In this document: one piece after another, positions 49,362 through 59,918 of the stretch | Layout of the letters: every line of letters begins with the position of its first letter | Position numbering within the stretch: the stretch's first letter is position 1 | From: Pseudomonas sp. Irchel 3H7 | Lineage (GTDB): Bacteria > Pseudomonadota > Gammaproteobacteria > Pseudomonadales > Pseudomonadaceae | Direction: 5' to 3' | NCBI RefSeq assembly: GCF_900187605.1 | Contig: NZ_FYEA01000003.1 | Span: 248,001 to 312,000 of the forward strand | Length of the DNA stretch: 64,000 nucleotides | Translations under genes and position numbers: made by a program | The notes under the pieces: model-generated | Databases searched by the model: none | What the model saw: only the letters and a program-made list of their open reading frames with translations | Told to the model about the DNA's origin: nothing

Positions 49362-49835
49362 ATGAAAGGCGACATTACAGTCATCCAGCATCTCAACAAG
49401 ATCCTTGCCAATGAGCTGGTCGCGATCAATCAGTACTTCCTGCATGCGCGCATGTACGAAGATTGGGGTCTGAACAAGCTCGGCAAGCACGAATACAAAG
49501 AATCCATCGACGAGATGAAGCACGCGGACAAGCTGATCAAGCGCATCCTGTTCCTCGAAGGCCTGCCGAACGTGCAGGACCTGGGCAAGCTGCACATCGG
49601 CGAGCACACCAAGGAAATGCTGGAGTGCGACCTGCGTATCGAGAAGACCGGCCATGCTGACCTGAAGACCGCGATCGCGCATTGCGAAACCGTTGGCGAC
49701 TTCGGCAGCCGTGAACTGCTGGAAGACATTCTCGAATCTGAAGAAGAACATATCGACTGGCTGGAAACCCAACTGGGCCTGATCGATAAAGTCGGTCTTG
49801 AGAACTATCTGCAATCGCAGATGGGCGAAGAGTAG
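49362..49835 (+). CDS. bfr: bacterioferritin
   Basis: The 157-residue subunit of the 24-mer iron store has the haem-ligand Met52 and the ferroxidase ligands Glu18, Glu51 and His54, in EMKHAD and nearby; the second Glu set is in EEEHIDWLE. It oxidises and stores iron, released with electrons from Bfd. It corresponds to the BfrB type of pseudomonads. Its TAG stop codon lies at the very start of a GTAGGAGCTGCCG repeat. Confidence 0.95.
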   Translation: MKGDITVIQHLNKILANELVAINQYFLHARMYEDWGLNKLGKHEYKESIDEMKHADKLIKRILFLEGLPNVQDLGKLHIGEHTKEMLECDLRIEKTGHADLKTAIAHCETVGDFGSRELLEDILESEEEHIDWLETQLGLIDKVGLENYLQSQMGEE

Positions 49836-49989
49836 GAGCTGCCGCAGGCTGCGATCTTTTCAGATTGCACCGGCAACTTGCAGTAACTTTTCGAACGCAC
49901 TAAAAAGCCCCGCCCTCTTTCGAGTGGCGGGGCTTTTTAGTGGCTGAAGATCAGAAGATCGCAGCCTCGTTTCACTCGACAGCTCCTAC
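49833..49989. repeat. split REP-like pair enclosing the bfr terminator
   Basis: One half (49833-49860, taggagctgccgcaggctgc) and an inverted, diverged half (49948-49989, gatcgcagcctcgtttcact) of the GTAGGAGCTGCCG family are separated by about 90 bases. The bfr terminator sits between them. Confidence 0.8.
49899..49941 (+). terminator. intrinsic terminator of bfr
   Basis: Arms actaaaaagccccgcc and ggcggggctttttagt are perfect reverse complements around an 11-base loop. It can end transcription on either strand (bfr and grxD). Confidence 0.93.
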
Positions 49990-50022
49990 AGAAGCAGCAG
50001 CTGTCGCATGAGACCTGGCCGA

Positions 50023-50364
50023 TCAGGCTTCGGACTTGTTCGCCGCTGCCGCTTCAACAGCCGACTTGATGGTGGTTTGCAACGAACCGTCTGCAGCCAT
50101 CTCGGTCATGATGTCGCTACCGCCGACAAGCTCACCGCCGACCCACAGTTGCGGGAAAGTCGGCCAGTTGGCGTATTTAGGCAGGTTGGCGCGGATTTCC
50201 GGGTTCTGCAGGATGTCCACGTACGCAAACTTTTCGCCGCAAGCCATGACAGCCTGCGCAGCTTTCGCGGAGAAGCCACACTGTGGGGCATTCGGCGAGC
50301 CTTTCATGTAAAGCAGAATGGTGTTGTTGGCAATCTGCTCTTTAATCGTTTCGATGATATCCAT
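50023..50364 (-). CDS. grxD: monothiol glutaredoxin Grx4/GrxD
   Basis: The 113-residue protein has the CGFS active site (Cys29) in APQCGFSAKA and the glutathione-binding segments WPTFPQLWV and GGSDIM. Such proteins dimerise around a [2Fe-2S] cluster and carry it to targets. The ATG at 50364 matches the family start MDIIETIKEQI. It fits the iron-handling neighbourhood. An Ala/Lys tail of about 10 residues ends it. Confidence 0.95.
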   Translation of the reverse strand: MDIIETIKEQIANNTILLYMKGSPNAPQCGFSAKAAQAVMACGEKFAYVDILQNPEIRANLPKYANWPTFPQLWVGGELVGGSDIMTEMAADGSLQTTIKSAVEAAAANKSEA

Positions 50365-50461
50365 GGAGCACCTCGGCTGAACTTTCCGACTCATGGGTCG
50401 GCACGGTGACGCATTGTAACGGAATCCCGAGCGCCATGCTCGGTCTCCCCGACGGTCACAT

Positions 50462-52567
50462 TCAGGCCGCCGCCACCGTCACCGGCACACCATTAAGGGC
50501 CGCATTACCCGACAATTCATCAAGCTGGCATTCATCGGTCAGATCATTGGCACTCGAGCCCGGCTGGCCACTGGCAATCGCCATCTGCACACCCGGCCGC
50601 GCATGGCCCCAGCCGTGCGGCAGGCTGACCACGCCTTTCATCATGTCCAGACTGCCGAGCACTTCCACCTCGATCTGGCCAACCCGTGAACTGACGCGCA
50701 CCAACTGACCATCGTTGAGCCCACGACTGGCAAGGTCATCCGGGTGCATCAGCAGTTGATGGCGCGGCTTGCCCTTCACCAGACGGTGATAGTTGTGCAT
50801 CCACGAATTGTTGCTGCGTACGTGGCGGCGGCCGATCATCAACAGCTCATCGGCGGCTGGCGCCTGCAAGGCAGCGAAACGTGCAAGGTCAGCGAGAATC
50901 TCTGGCGGAGCGGCCTGCACTCGCTGATTCGGCGTTTTCAGCCGCGACGCCAGATTCGCTTTCAGCGCCCCCAGATCGATCCCGTGCGGATGATCGAACA
51001 ATGTCGCTAACGAGAGTTTCTGCTCAGAGGCGTCACCGTACAGGCCCATGCGCAGGCCCATGTCGATCATCTTCGCCGGCGGCATGGTCGGTTTCAGTTC
51101 TTTACCGGTCTTCTCGGCGAAGGCCTTGGCCAGACCGACGAAGATCTCCCAGTCATGCAAAGCACCCTCAGGCTTGGCGAGGATCGCGCGGTTGAAGCGG
51201 GTGACGTTGCGCACCGCGAACAGATTGAAGGTGGTGTCGTAGTGATCATTCTCCAGCGCCGAGGTCGACGGCAGGATCAGATCGGCGTAGCGCGTGGTTT
51301 CGTTGATGTAGAGGTCAATGCTGACCATGAACTCCAGGCCGTCCAGCGCTTGCTCCAGTTGCCGCCCGTTCGGCGTCGACAACACCGGATTGCCGGCCAC
51401 AGTGATCAGCGCACGGATCTGGCCGTCGCCTTCAGTGAGCATTTCTTCGGCCAGCGCCGAGACCGGCAACTCGCCGCCGTATTCAGGACGACCCGAGACA
51501 CGGCTCTGCCATTTGTTGAAATGCCCGCCCGAGGTCGACGCCACCAGATCCACGGCCGGCTCGGTGCACAACGCGCCGCCAACCCGGTCGAGGTTGCCAG
51601 TGACCAGATTGATCAATTGCACGACCCAGTGACACAAGGTGCCAAAGGCTTGGGTTGAAACACCCATGCGCCCATAGCAAACCGCACTCGGCGCAGCAGC
51701 GAAGTCACGTGCCAATTGGCGGATCTGCTCGGCTGGCACGGCGCACAACGGACTCATCGCCTCCGCCGTGAACGCCGCCACCGCCGCGCGTACGTCGTCC
51801 AGACCATCAATCGGCAAATGACTGTCGCGGGTCAGCCCTTCGCTGAACAAGGTGTTGAGCACACCAAACAACAGCGCCGCATCGCCCCCCGGACGCACGA
51901 ACAAATGCTGATCAGCCATCGCCGCCGTCTCACTGCGTCGTGGATCAACCACAACGACTTTACCGCCGCGCGCCTGGATTGCCTTTAAACGTTTCTCAAC
52001 ATCTGGCACGGTCATGATGCTGCCGTTGGAGGCCAGCGGATTGCCGCCGAGGATCAGCATGAAGTCGGTGTGATCGATGTCCGGAATCGGCAGCAGCAAG
52101 CCGTGGCCGTACATCAAGTAACTGCTCAAGTGGTGCGGCAACTGATCGACCGAGGTCGCCGAGAAGCGATTGCGCGTCTTCAGCAAACCGAGGAAATAAT
52201 TGCTGTGGGTCATCAGCCCGTAGTTATGCACGCTCGGGTTGCCTTGATAGACCGCCACAGCGTTCTGGCCATGACGTTCCTGAATCGCCGCCAGTTTCTC
52301 GGCCACCAGCGCAAACGCTTCGTCCCACTCGATCGGCAGCCACTCGCTACCAACGCGACGCATTGGCTGGCGCAGGCGGTCCGGATCATTCTGGATGTCT
52401 TGCAGGGCCACGGCTTTGGGGCAGATGTGGCCACGGCTGAAGGTGTCGAGGGCATCACCCTTGATCGAGGTGATCGCAACATGGCCATCGGTTTCGGTGG
52501 TCTCGATGGTCAGCCCACAAATGGCTTCGCACAGGTGGCAGGCACGGTGATGGAGAGTCTTGGTCAT
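50462..52567 (-). CDS. molybdopterin-dependent oxidoreductase
   Basis: The 701-residue protein belongs to the DMSO reductase/formate dehydrogenase family. An N-terminal [4Fe-4S] motif has cysteines 10, 13 and 17 plus the one in GHICPKA (49). The molybdopterin domain runs to about 560 and the dinucleotide-binding C-terminal domain to the end. No twin-arginine signal is present, so it should be cytoplasmic. There is no partner subunit next to it; grxD is downstream on the same strand. The electron acceptor and substrate are unknown. The likely metal-ligand region reads SATSVDQ. Confidence 0.87.
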   Translation of the reverse strand: MTKTLHHRACHLCEAICGLTIETTETDGHVAITSIKGDALDTFSRGHICPKAVALQDIQNDPDRLRQPMRRVGSEWLPIEWDEAFALVAEKLAAIQERHGQNAVAVYQGNPSVHNYGLMTHSNYFLGLLKTRNRFSATSVDQLPHHLSSYLMYGHGLLLPIPDIDHTDFMLILGGNPLASNGSIMTVPDVEKRLKAIQARGGKVVVVDPRRSETAAMADQHLFVRPGGDAALLFGVLNTLFSEGLTRDSHLPIDGLDDVRAAVAAFTAEAMSPLCAVPAEQIRQLARDFAAAPSAVCYGRMGVSTQAFGTLCHWVVQLINLVTGNLDRVGGALCTEPAVDLVASTSGGHFNKWQSRVSGRPEYGGELPVSALAEEMLTEGDGQIRALITVAGNPVLSTPNGRQLEQALDGLEFMVSIDLYINETTRYADLILPSTSALENDHYDTTFNLFAVRNVTRFNRAILAKPEGALHDWEIFVGLAKAFAEKTGKELKPTMPPAKMIDMGLRMGLYGDASEQKLSLATLFDHPHGIDLGALKANLASRLKTPNQRVQAAPPEILADLARFAALQAPAADELLMIGRRHVRSNNSWMHNYHRLVKGKPRHQLLMHPDDLASRGLNDGQLVRVSSRVGQIEVEVLGSLDMMKGVVSLPHGWGHARPGVQMAIASGQPGSSANDLTDECQLDELSGNAALNGVPVTVAAA

Positions 52568-52701
52568 GGCCAGTCTCTGTCTTGTTCTGGGCGGACAATC
52601 ACGCCCGCGGGAACAAAACTATGGCCCCGGCGCCGTCCAGGCGCCAGCGACGTTCGTCTTGTGAATCGACGACTATCAGGAGAGCCGATAGATCGCCACG
52701 T

Positions 52702-52992
52702 TTAACTGGAAGGGAGCTGAGGCGGTGCCGCCAACTGGATTTCCTGAATGGTTTCGATCTGCTCGTGGGCGACATGGACGCCGGTCAGTTCGCCAATCAA
52801 CCGCCAATGCTCGTCGAGCCCTGCGCTGATAGTCGCCATGCGATCAATCATGTGGCGGCCGGCACTCTTCACCACTTCGTCTTCGCTGCGCAGCAGTTCG
52901 AATGACATTGAAGTGACTGACGCGGTGAGATGAGTCAGAGAGCGAGCCGTGTGGCCCAACAGTTCCATTAACAGTTTTTCTTTCGATTCCAT
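52702..52992 (-). CDS. small helical protein of unknown function, 96 residues
   Basis: The product is predicted mostly helical, with an N-terminal half rich in Leu/Ser/Thr (LLMELLGHTARSLTHLTASV) and no signal peptide, metal motif or clear DNA-binding motif. Similar short proteins are common in pseudomonads. It is about 135 bases upstream of the molybdopterin oxidoreductase on the same strand; a shared transcript is possible. Function not assigned. Confidence 0.65.
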   Translation of the reverse strand: MESKEKLLMELLGHTARSLTHLTASVTSMSFELLRSEDEVVKSAGRHMIDRMATISAGLDEHWRLIGELTGVHVAHEQIETIQEIQLAAPPQLPSS

Positions 52993-53396
52993 GCGGAGGC
53001 TTCCTGCGTCGCTCGAAACTTATTTATAACCCAGCACTTTGCTTTAGCAAATGTTTCAGCCCAAGCATCCGACCAAGTGATGGCATGGCGCCACGGTCGT
53101 AAACCGACCCAGTTGACCCAATCCCCGTCACGGCGCATTGCCAAGCCCCGCGAGGCCAGTGTACAAAGAGGCTCGCTGCTGTCCTGAACCCGACTTCAAA
53201 TGCGTGACTGCTACATCCAGTGCGCCCTTCGATTTCCGCAAAAACCGTAGCCTATTGGAAAAACGCGACATTTAGTGTCAATATCGCGCCTTCCCCTATT
53301 TCGTCGCCCCGTGCGGCTTACGCCGCAGGTCTCGCCCGTTGTTCCGTTAAACAAGGCTTTGAGCATCTGCGGTTTGTAGCAAAAAGGTAGTCAATG
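52993..53396. other. long leader region upstream of argF
   Basis: About 400 bases without a convincing gene. It holds the ArgR-type operator at 53255-53291 and a short hairpin (tgcggc-ttac-gccgca) about 70 bases before argF. Frames in this region lack ribosome-binding sites. Confidence 0.6.
53255..53291 (-). promoter_or_regulatory. probable ArgR operator of argF
   Basis: Read on the minus strand, one half-site fits TGTCGC-N8-AA exactly (53255-53270) and a weaker one (aggcgc, 53276-53291) lies 21 bases away. Same spacing as at argG. In P. aeruginosa ArgR represses argF. Confidence 0.5.
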
Positions 53397-54317
53397 ATGA
53401 GCGCAAGGCACTTTCTCTCCCTGATGGATTGCACGCCCGAAGAGCTGGTCAGCGTGATCCGTCGAGGCGTTGAGCTCAAGGACCTGCGTAACCGCGGCGT
53501 ACTGTTCGAGCCTCTGAAAAACCGCGTGCTGGGGATGATCTTCGAGAAATCCTCGACCCGCACCCGGATCTCGTTCGAGGCCGGCATGATCCAGCTCGGT
53601 GGCCAGGCAATCTTCCTGTCCCCGCGTGACACCCAACTGGGCCGTGGCGAGCCGATCGGTGACTGCGCCATCGTCATGTCGAGCATGCTCGATGCGGTGA
53701 TGATCCGCACCTTCGCCCACAGCACTCTGACCGAATTCGCGGCCAACTCGCGCGTGCCGGTGATCAACGGCCTGTCCGATGACCTGCACCCTTGCCAGTT
53801 GCTGGCCGACATGCAGACCTTCCTTGAACACCGTGGCTCGATTCAGGGCAAGACCGTGGCCTGGATCGGCGACGGCAATAACATGTGCAACAGCTATATA
53901 GAGGCGGCGATCCAGTTCGACTTCCAGTTGCGCGTCGCCTGCCCGGAAGGCTACGAGCCTAACCCGGAGTTCGTGGCCAAGGCTGGCGATCGCGTGACCA
54001 TCGTTCGCGATCCGGCCGACGCCGTGCGCGGCGCGCATCTGGTGAGCACCGATGTCTGGACTTCGATGGGTCAGGAAGAGGAAACTGCCAAGCGCCTCAA
54101 GCTGTTCGCCCCGTTCCAGGTCAACCGCGCCCTGCTCGACCTCGCTGCCGAGGACGTGCTGTTCATGCACTGTTTGCCTGCGCACCGTGGCGAAGAAATC
54201 AGCCTCGACCTGCTTGATGACCCGCGCTCCGTCGCCTGGGATCAGGCAGAAAACCGTCTCCACGCACAAAAGGCCCTGCTCGAGTTCCTCGTCGAACCGG
54301 CATATCACCACGCATGA
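53397..54317 (+). CDS. argF: ornithine carbamoyltransferase, anabolic type
   Basis: The 306-residue enzyme makes citrulline from ornithine and carbamoyl phosphate. The carbamoyl-phosphate motif is SSTRTR, followed by HPCQ, and the ornithine-site motif is [10 protein letters not shown]. Length and ArgR-type operator fit the biosynthetic enzyme rather than the arginine-deiminase one. The second of two adjacent ATG codons is chosen (better spacing to AAGG). The stop codon overlaps the next start by four bases. Confidence 0.95.
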   Translation: MSARHFLSLMDCTPEELVSVIRRGVELKDLRNRGVLFEPLKNRVLGMIFEKSSTRTRISFEAGMIQLGGQAIFLSPRDTQLGRGEPIGDCAIVMSSMLDAVMIRTFAHSTLTEFAANSRVPVINGLSDDLHPCQLLADMQTFLEHRGSIQGKTVAWIGDGNNMCNSYIEAAIQFDFQLRVACPEGYEPNPEFVAKAGDRVTIVRDPADAVRGAHLVSTDVWTSMGQEEETAKRLKLFAPFQVNRALLDLAAEDVLFMHCLPAHRGEEISLDLLDDPRSVAWDQAENRLHAQKALLEFLVEPAYHHA

Positions 54318-55423
54318 GCCATGAATTACTGCTGAACCTGCGCAACCTCGCTTGCGGCTATCAAGACCAACGCGTGGTGCAGAAACTCAATCTGCACCTC
54401 AACGCCGGTGACATTGGCTGCCTGCTCGGTTCGTCCGGCTGCGGCAAGACCACCACCCTGCGCGCCATCGCCGGATTCGAACCGGTGCACGAAGGTGAAA
54501 TCACCCTCGGTGGCGAAACCATCTCCAGCGCCGGTTTCACCCTGGCGCCGGAAAAACGCCGGATCGGCATGGTGTTCCAGGATTACGCGCTGTTCCCGCA
54601 CCTGAGCGTTGCCGACAATATTGCCTTCGGTATCCGCAAGCACCCGAACAAGGAGCGCGTCACCGAGGAGCTGCTCGAACTGGTCAACCTGAAAAACCTT
54701 GGCAAACGCTTTCCGCACGAGTTGTCCGGCGGCCAGCAACAACGCGTCGCCCTCGCCCGCGCCTTGGCACCGGAGCCGCAATTGCTGTTGCTCGACGAGC
54801 CGTTCTCCAACCTCGATGGTGAACTGCGGCGCAAGCTCAGTCATGAAGTGCGCGACATCCTCAAGGCCCGTGGCACCAGTGCGATTCTGGTGACCCACGA
54901 CCAGGAAGAAGCCTTCGCCGTCAGCGATCACGTCGGAGTGTTCAAGGAAGGTCGACTCGAACAGTGGGACACTCCTTACAACCTGTATCACGAGCCGGCA
55001 ACGCCCTATGTGGCCAGTTTTATCGGACAGGGTTACTTCATTCGCGGCCAGCTCGACAGCCCGGAATCGGTGCAGACTGAGCTGGGTGAGCTGCGCGGCA
55101 ATCGTGCTTACACTTGGCCGATTGGCGGCGCGGTGGATGTTTTGTTGCGTCCGGATGACATTGTTTATGCGCCGGACAGTGCGTTGAAAGCGCGGATTGT
55201 CGGCAAGACGTTCCTTGGTGCTTCAACGTTGTATCGCCTGCAATTGCCGACGGGTGCGCAGCTGGAATCGATTTTCCCCAGCCATGCCGATCATCAGGTT
55301 GGGGCAGAGGTGGGGATTCGCGTAGCTGCTGAACATCTGGTGCTGTTCCAGGCATCGGGCAGTACCGCTGCACAAATCCCGGCAGTGGAAAACGGCGTCC
55401 GCCGCTACAGCACCGCGCTTTAA
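54314..55423 (+). CDS. ABC transporter ATP-binding protein, FbpC/PotA-like, orphan
   Basis: The 369-residue ATPase has Walker [11 protein letters not shown]-loop [12 protein letters not shown], signature LSGGQQQR and Walker [13 protein letters not shown], then a C-terminal TOBE-like regulatory domain (about 240-350). It resembles ATPases of iron(III), polyamine or sulfate importers. No permease or binding protein gene is next to it. The start overlaps the argF stop, so it is translationally coupled to argF; a homologue follows argF in P. aeruginosa too, from memory. Its partner must be elsewhere. Confidence 0.88.
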   Translation: MSHELLLNLRNLACGYQDQRVVQKLNLHLNAGDIGCLLGSSGCGKTTTLRAIAGFEPVHEGEITLGGETISSAGFTLAPEKRRIGMVFQDYALFPHLSVADNIAFGIRKHPNKERVTEELLELVNLKNLGKRFPHELSGGQQQRVALARALAPEPQLLLLDEPFSNLDGELRRKLSHEVRDILKARGTSAILVTHDQEEAFAVSDHVGVFKEGRLEQWDTPYNLYHEPATPYVASFIGQGYFIRGQLDSPESVQTELGELRGNRAYTWPIGGAVDVLLRPDDIVYAPDSALKARIVGKTFLGASTLYRLQLPTGAQLESIFPSHADHQVGAEVGIRVAAEHLVLFQASGSTAAQIPAVENGVRRYSTAL

Positions 55424-55424
55424 A

Positions 55425-55496
55425 GATCAAAAGATCGCAGCCTTCGGCAGCTCCTACAGGGATCAATGTAGGAGCTGCCGAAGGCTGCGATCTTTC
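55425..55496. repeat. REP-like inverted repeat, GTAGGAGCTGCCG family
   Basis: Near-perfect arms (gatcaaaagatcgcagcc and reverse complement) directly after the ABC gene stop codon and between convergent genes. Confidence 0.88.
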
Positions 55497-55501
55497 AGCT
55501 T

Positions 55502-56284
55502 TTAACCGAGGATCAGGGTGCCACTGGCAACCAGCGTCGCATTGCCGCCGATCTTCACGCGCTCACCTTCCAGACGACAGAACAACTCCCCGCCCCGCGC
55601 CGAGCGCTGGCACGCGGTCAGGCTCGACTTGCCCAGACGTTTCGACCAATACGGAATCAGGCTGCAATGCGTCGAGCCGGTCACCGGGTCTTCATTGATG
55701 CCAATTGCCGGGGCGAAATAGCGCGAGACAAAATCGTGTTGATTGCCGCGCGCCGTGACGATCGCGCCGAGCCACGGCAGCTTGGCCAAAGCGACCATGT
55801 CCGGCTTGCAATCGAGCACCGCCTGCTCCGACTCCAGCACCACAAACAGTTCGTTTGAGCCAAGGACATCAACCGCTTCGACACCCAGCGCCCGCTCAAC
55901 ATCCAGGGTAACGCCGATCTCTGACGGCATGATCGACGGAAAATCCAGCCACAACCGATCACCTTCTCGAGTGACGCTCAGCGCGCCGGACTTACAAGTG
56001 AAGTCGATACGCTCGGCGGTTTCCTTATACATCTCGAACAGCACATAAGCACTGGCCAACGTGGCGTGCCCGCACAACGGCACTTCAGTGGTCGGGGTAA
56101 ACCAGCGGATATGCCAGGCCTGACCTTCGCGCACCAGAAACGCGGTTTCCGCCAGATTGTGTTCGGCGGCGATCTTTTGCATCAACTCATCCGCTAGCCA
56201 CGCCTCCAGCCGATAAACCATCGCCGGATTGCCACTGAACGGCCGATCACTGAACGCGTCGACCTGATGAAACTCGAGCTGCAT
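55502..56284 (-). CDS. PhzF-family isomerase-like protein
   Basis: The 260-residue protein has the two-domain PhzF/diaminopimelate-epimerase-like fold. The conserved catalytic glutamate is Glu46 in NLAETAF, and the family blocks VDAFSDRPFSGNP, VPLCGHATLASA and EDPVTGSTHCSL are all present. Outside phenazine clusters such proteins have unknown substrates; no other phenazine genes are here, so phenazine synthesis is unlikely. Confidence 0.9.
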   Translation of the reverse strand: MQLEFHQVDAFSDRPFSGNPAMVYRLEAWLADELMQKIAAEHNLAETAFLVREGQAWHIRWFTPTTEVPLCGHATLASAYVLFEMYKETAERIDFTCKSGALSVTREGDRLWLDFPSIMPSEIGVTLDVERALGVEAVDVLGSNELFVVLESEQAVLDCKPDMVALAKLPWLGAIVTARGNQHDFVSRYFAPAIGINEDPVTGSTHCSLIPYWSKRLGKSSLTACQRSARGGELFCRLEGERVKIGGNATLVASGTLILG

Positions 56285-56379
56285 AACCTTCTCCCTAAGT
56301 CAGTCCGCCGAGCATGCAACCACGAGGCAATCAGCGCCAGTGACAGAACCGGCCAATTTTCTGCATACAGCGATAACGG

Positions 56380-56850
56380 CTACGTGCGGCCGATATCGGC
56401 AAACTTCGCCTGGGTATGTTCAGCAAGCACGGCGGGCGCCAATTCCACTTCCAGGCCGCGCCGGCCGGCGCTGACATAAATAGTCGCAAAACCCTGAGCG
56501 GAGTTATCGATGAAGGTGCGCAAGCGCTTCTTCTGCCCCAACGGGCTGATGCCACCCAGCAGATAACCGGTGGAGCGCTGGGCCGCTGCCGGGTCAGCCA
56601 TCTCGACTTTTTTCACCCCGGCAGCATGCGCCAGACCTTTGAGGTCGAGGCTTCCGACGACCGGCACTACTGCGACCAGCAATTCACCTTTTTCGCTGGC
56701 TGCAAGCAAGGTCTTGAACACCTGTGCCGGCTCAAGTGCCAGTTTTTCTGCGGCCTCCAGCCCATAGGAGGCGGCTTTGGGGTCATGTTCGTAACTGTGC
56801 ACGCGATGTTCGGCACGAACTTTTTTCAACAAGTCCAACGCAGGGGTCAT
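56380..56850 (-). CDS. ybaK: Cys-tRNA(Pro) deacylase YbaK
   Basis: The 156-residue protein clears mischarged cysteine from tRNA-Pro. The catalytic Lys46 is in QVFKTL, and the GxxP-type segment [10 protein letters not shown] is present. The length is normal. It is divergent from glpF, separated by 362 bases. Confidence 0.92.
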   Translation of the reverse strand: MTPALDLLKKVRAEHRVHSYEHDPKAASYGLEAAEKLALEPAQVFKTLLAASEKGELLVAVVPVVGSLDLKGLAHAAGVKKVEMADPAAAQRSTGYLLGGISPLGQKKRLRTFIDNSAQGFATIYVSAGRRGLEVELAPAVLAEHTQAKFADIGRT

Positions 56851-57212
56851 GGCAGCTCCGGGCTCGGCAGTGACGGAAAAACACTGTGCCGGATTCTAGG
56901 TGATCAGCCCCTAAAAGGCTCTATCCCAAGCCGTGATTCCCGTGACTTGCAGACATTCTGAGCGCGCCGTTCCGCCTCGCCGGCGAAGGATCATTCACAC
57001 AGCGAATAGTTTTATTGTGACCGATGGTTCACTTTCGACCTTTGACAGGTTTGTTTCTTGTCTATATTTTTTCGAATCTGAATAATGTAAGAATTATCGT
57101 CATCGCAGCACTCAGCAGTAAACCGGGAAAGGAATGGGGATTCCTGACCGGGGAAAATCGCGCCCTGCCCTATCGGCATGACGCCAGACAACAACAAAAA
57201 CCGAGGTTTTCA
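56851..57212. other. divergent intergenic region between ybaK and glpF
   Basis: About 360 bases with an AT-rich stretch near 57050-57100 that includes ttttttcgaatctg, a weak GlpR-like half-site. The open frame here runs into glpF but lacks protein features and is rejected as an extension. Confidence 0.5.
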
Positions 57213-58064
57213 ATGACAACTGCTTTACAGCAACCATCGCTCTCGAGCCAATGCATGGCCGAATTTCTGGGTACTGCACTGCTGATCTTTTTCGGCACCG
57301 GTTGCGTCGCCGCGCTCAAAGTCGCGGGCGCCAGCTTCGGCCTGTGGGAAATCAGCATCATTTGGGGCGTCGGCGTGAGCATGGCGATCTACCTCACTGC
57401 CGGGGTTTCCGGTGCACACTTGAACCCAGCCGTGAGCATTGCGCTCGCGATCTTCGCTGACTTCGAAAAGCGCAAACTGCCGTTCTACATTCTTGCCCAG
57501 ATCGCCGGCGCCTTCTGCGGAGCGCTGCTGGTTTACACGCTGTACAGCAATCTATTCTTCGATTACGAACAAACTCACCAAATGGTTCGCGGCTCGGCTG
57601 CCAGCCTCGAGTTGGCCTCGGTGTTCTCGACGTTCCCCAATCCAGTGCTGTCGACTACTCAGGCATTCCTGGTGGAGATGATCATCACCGCCATCCTGAT
57701 GGGCGTGATCATGTCCCTGACCGACGACAACAACGGCCTGCCGAAAGGCCCGCTGGCACCGCTGCTGATCGGTTTTCTGATCGCGGTGATCGGCAGCTCG
57801 ATGGGGCCGCTGACCGGTTTCGCGATGAACCCGGCGCGTGACTTCGGTCCGAAACTGATGACTTTCTTCGCCGGCTGGGGTGAAATTTCCTTCACTGGCG
57901 GCCGCGATATTCCGTACTTCCTGATTCCGATTTTTGCACCGATTGTCGGTGCCTGCCTCGGCGCTGCCGGGTATCGCGGGCTCATCGCCCGTCACCTGAC
58001 CGGCGCCACACCTGCTACAAAGGATGCAGAACCGGCCATTGACGGCAAACCAAGAACTTCTTGA
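57213..58064 (+). CDS. glpF: glycerol facilitator
   Basis: The 283-residue aquaglyceroporin has six helices and the two half-helix NPA motifs, HLNPAVS and AMNPARDFGP. The Asp of the second motif is typical of glycerol rather than water channels. It lets glycerol enter by diffusion for phosphorylation by GlpK. The ATG at 57213 fits the family length; the upstream frame is rejected. glpK follows 77 bases later. Confidence 0.95.
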   Translation: MTTALQQPSLSSQCMAEFLGTALLIFFGTGCVAALKVAGASFGLWEISIIWGVGVSMAIYLTAGVSGAHLNPAVSIALAIFADFEKRKLPFYILAQIAGAFCGALLVYTLYSNLFFDYEQTHQMVRGSAASLELASVFSTFPNPVLSTTQAFLVEMIITAILMGVIMSLTDDNNGLPKGPLAPLLIGFLIAVIGSSMGPLTGFAMNPARDFGPKLMTFFAGWGEISFTGGRDIPYFLIPIFAPIVGACLGAAGYRGLIARHLTGATPATKDAEPAIDGKPRTS

Positions 58065-58093
58065 AACAGTCGGCGCCGGCTCCTGCCCGATAG

Positions 58094-59644
<1,551 letters not shown>

Positions 59645-59918
59645 GCCAATCTTAGGACTGGCTAAAACGGTCCAAACAGCGTGAAAGCGTAGCGAGCGAA
59701 GGCAAGCCAAGGCAAAAACAGGCGAGGACCGGCTGGGGTCGCACTCGACTTTACGGGTTTGTAAATGAGCAGTCCGAGCCTGTTTTTAACGCAGGATGGC
59801 TTGCGTAACGCCGTAGGCGCCCAGCACGAAGTAGCTTTCACGTTGTTTGGAAACTGGTAGGGAGCGGATTCCTGCGTCATCATGGGCAAATTTTGCACGG
59901 CAGCCCAAAGGAAGCCCC
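59645..59918. ncRNA. folded non-coding element between glpK and glpR
   Basis: This 274-base gap contains no gene. Nested inverted repeats, gcaagcca/tggcttgc (59702-59709 and 59797-59804) and aaaaacaggc/gcctgttttt (59714-59723 and 59778-59787), would form one long stem-loop of about 100 bases. I do not recognise it as a known RNA family; it could be a small RNA, an mRNA-processing element or a dispersed repeat. Confidence 0.4.

Noticed and set aside
53300..53330. Attenuator or riboswitch upstream of argF.
   Set aside because: One short hairpin (tgcggc-ttac-gccgca) without T run or leader peptide rich in arginine codons; not enough support.
55502..56284. A phenazine biosynthesis gene in the strict sense.
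   Set aside because: Only the PhzF-like family is present. No other phz genes are in the window.
57024..57212. N-terminal extension of glpF.
   Set aside because: The region is AT-rich regulatory DNA; the family start is at 57213.
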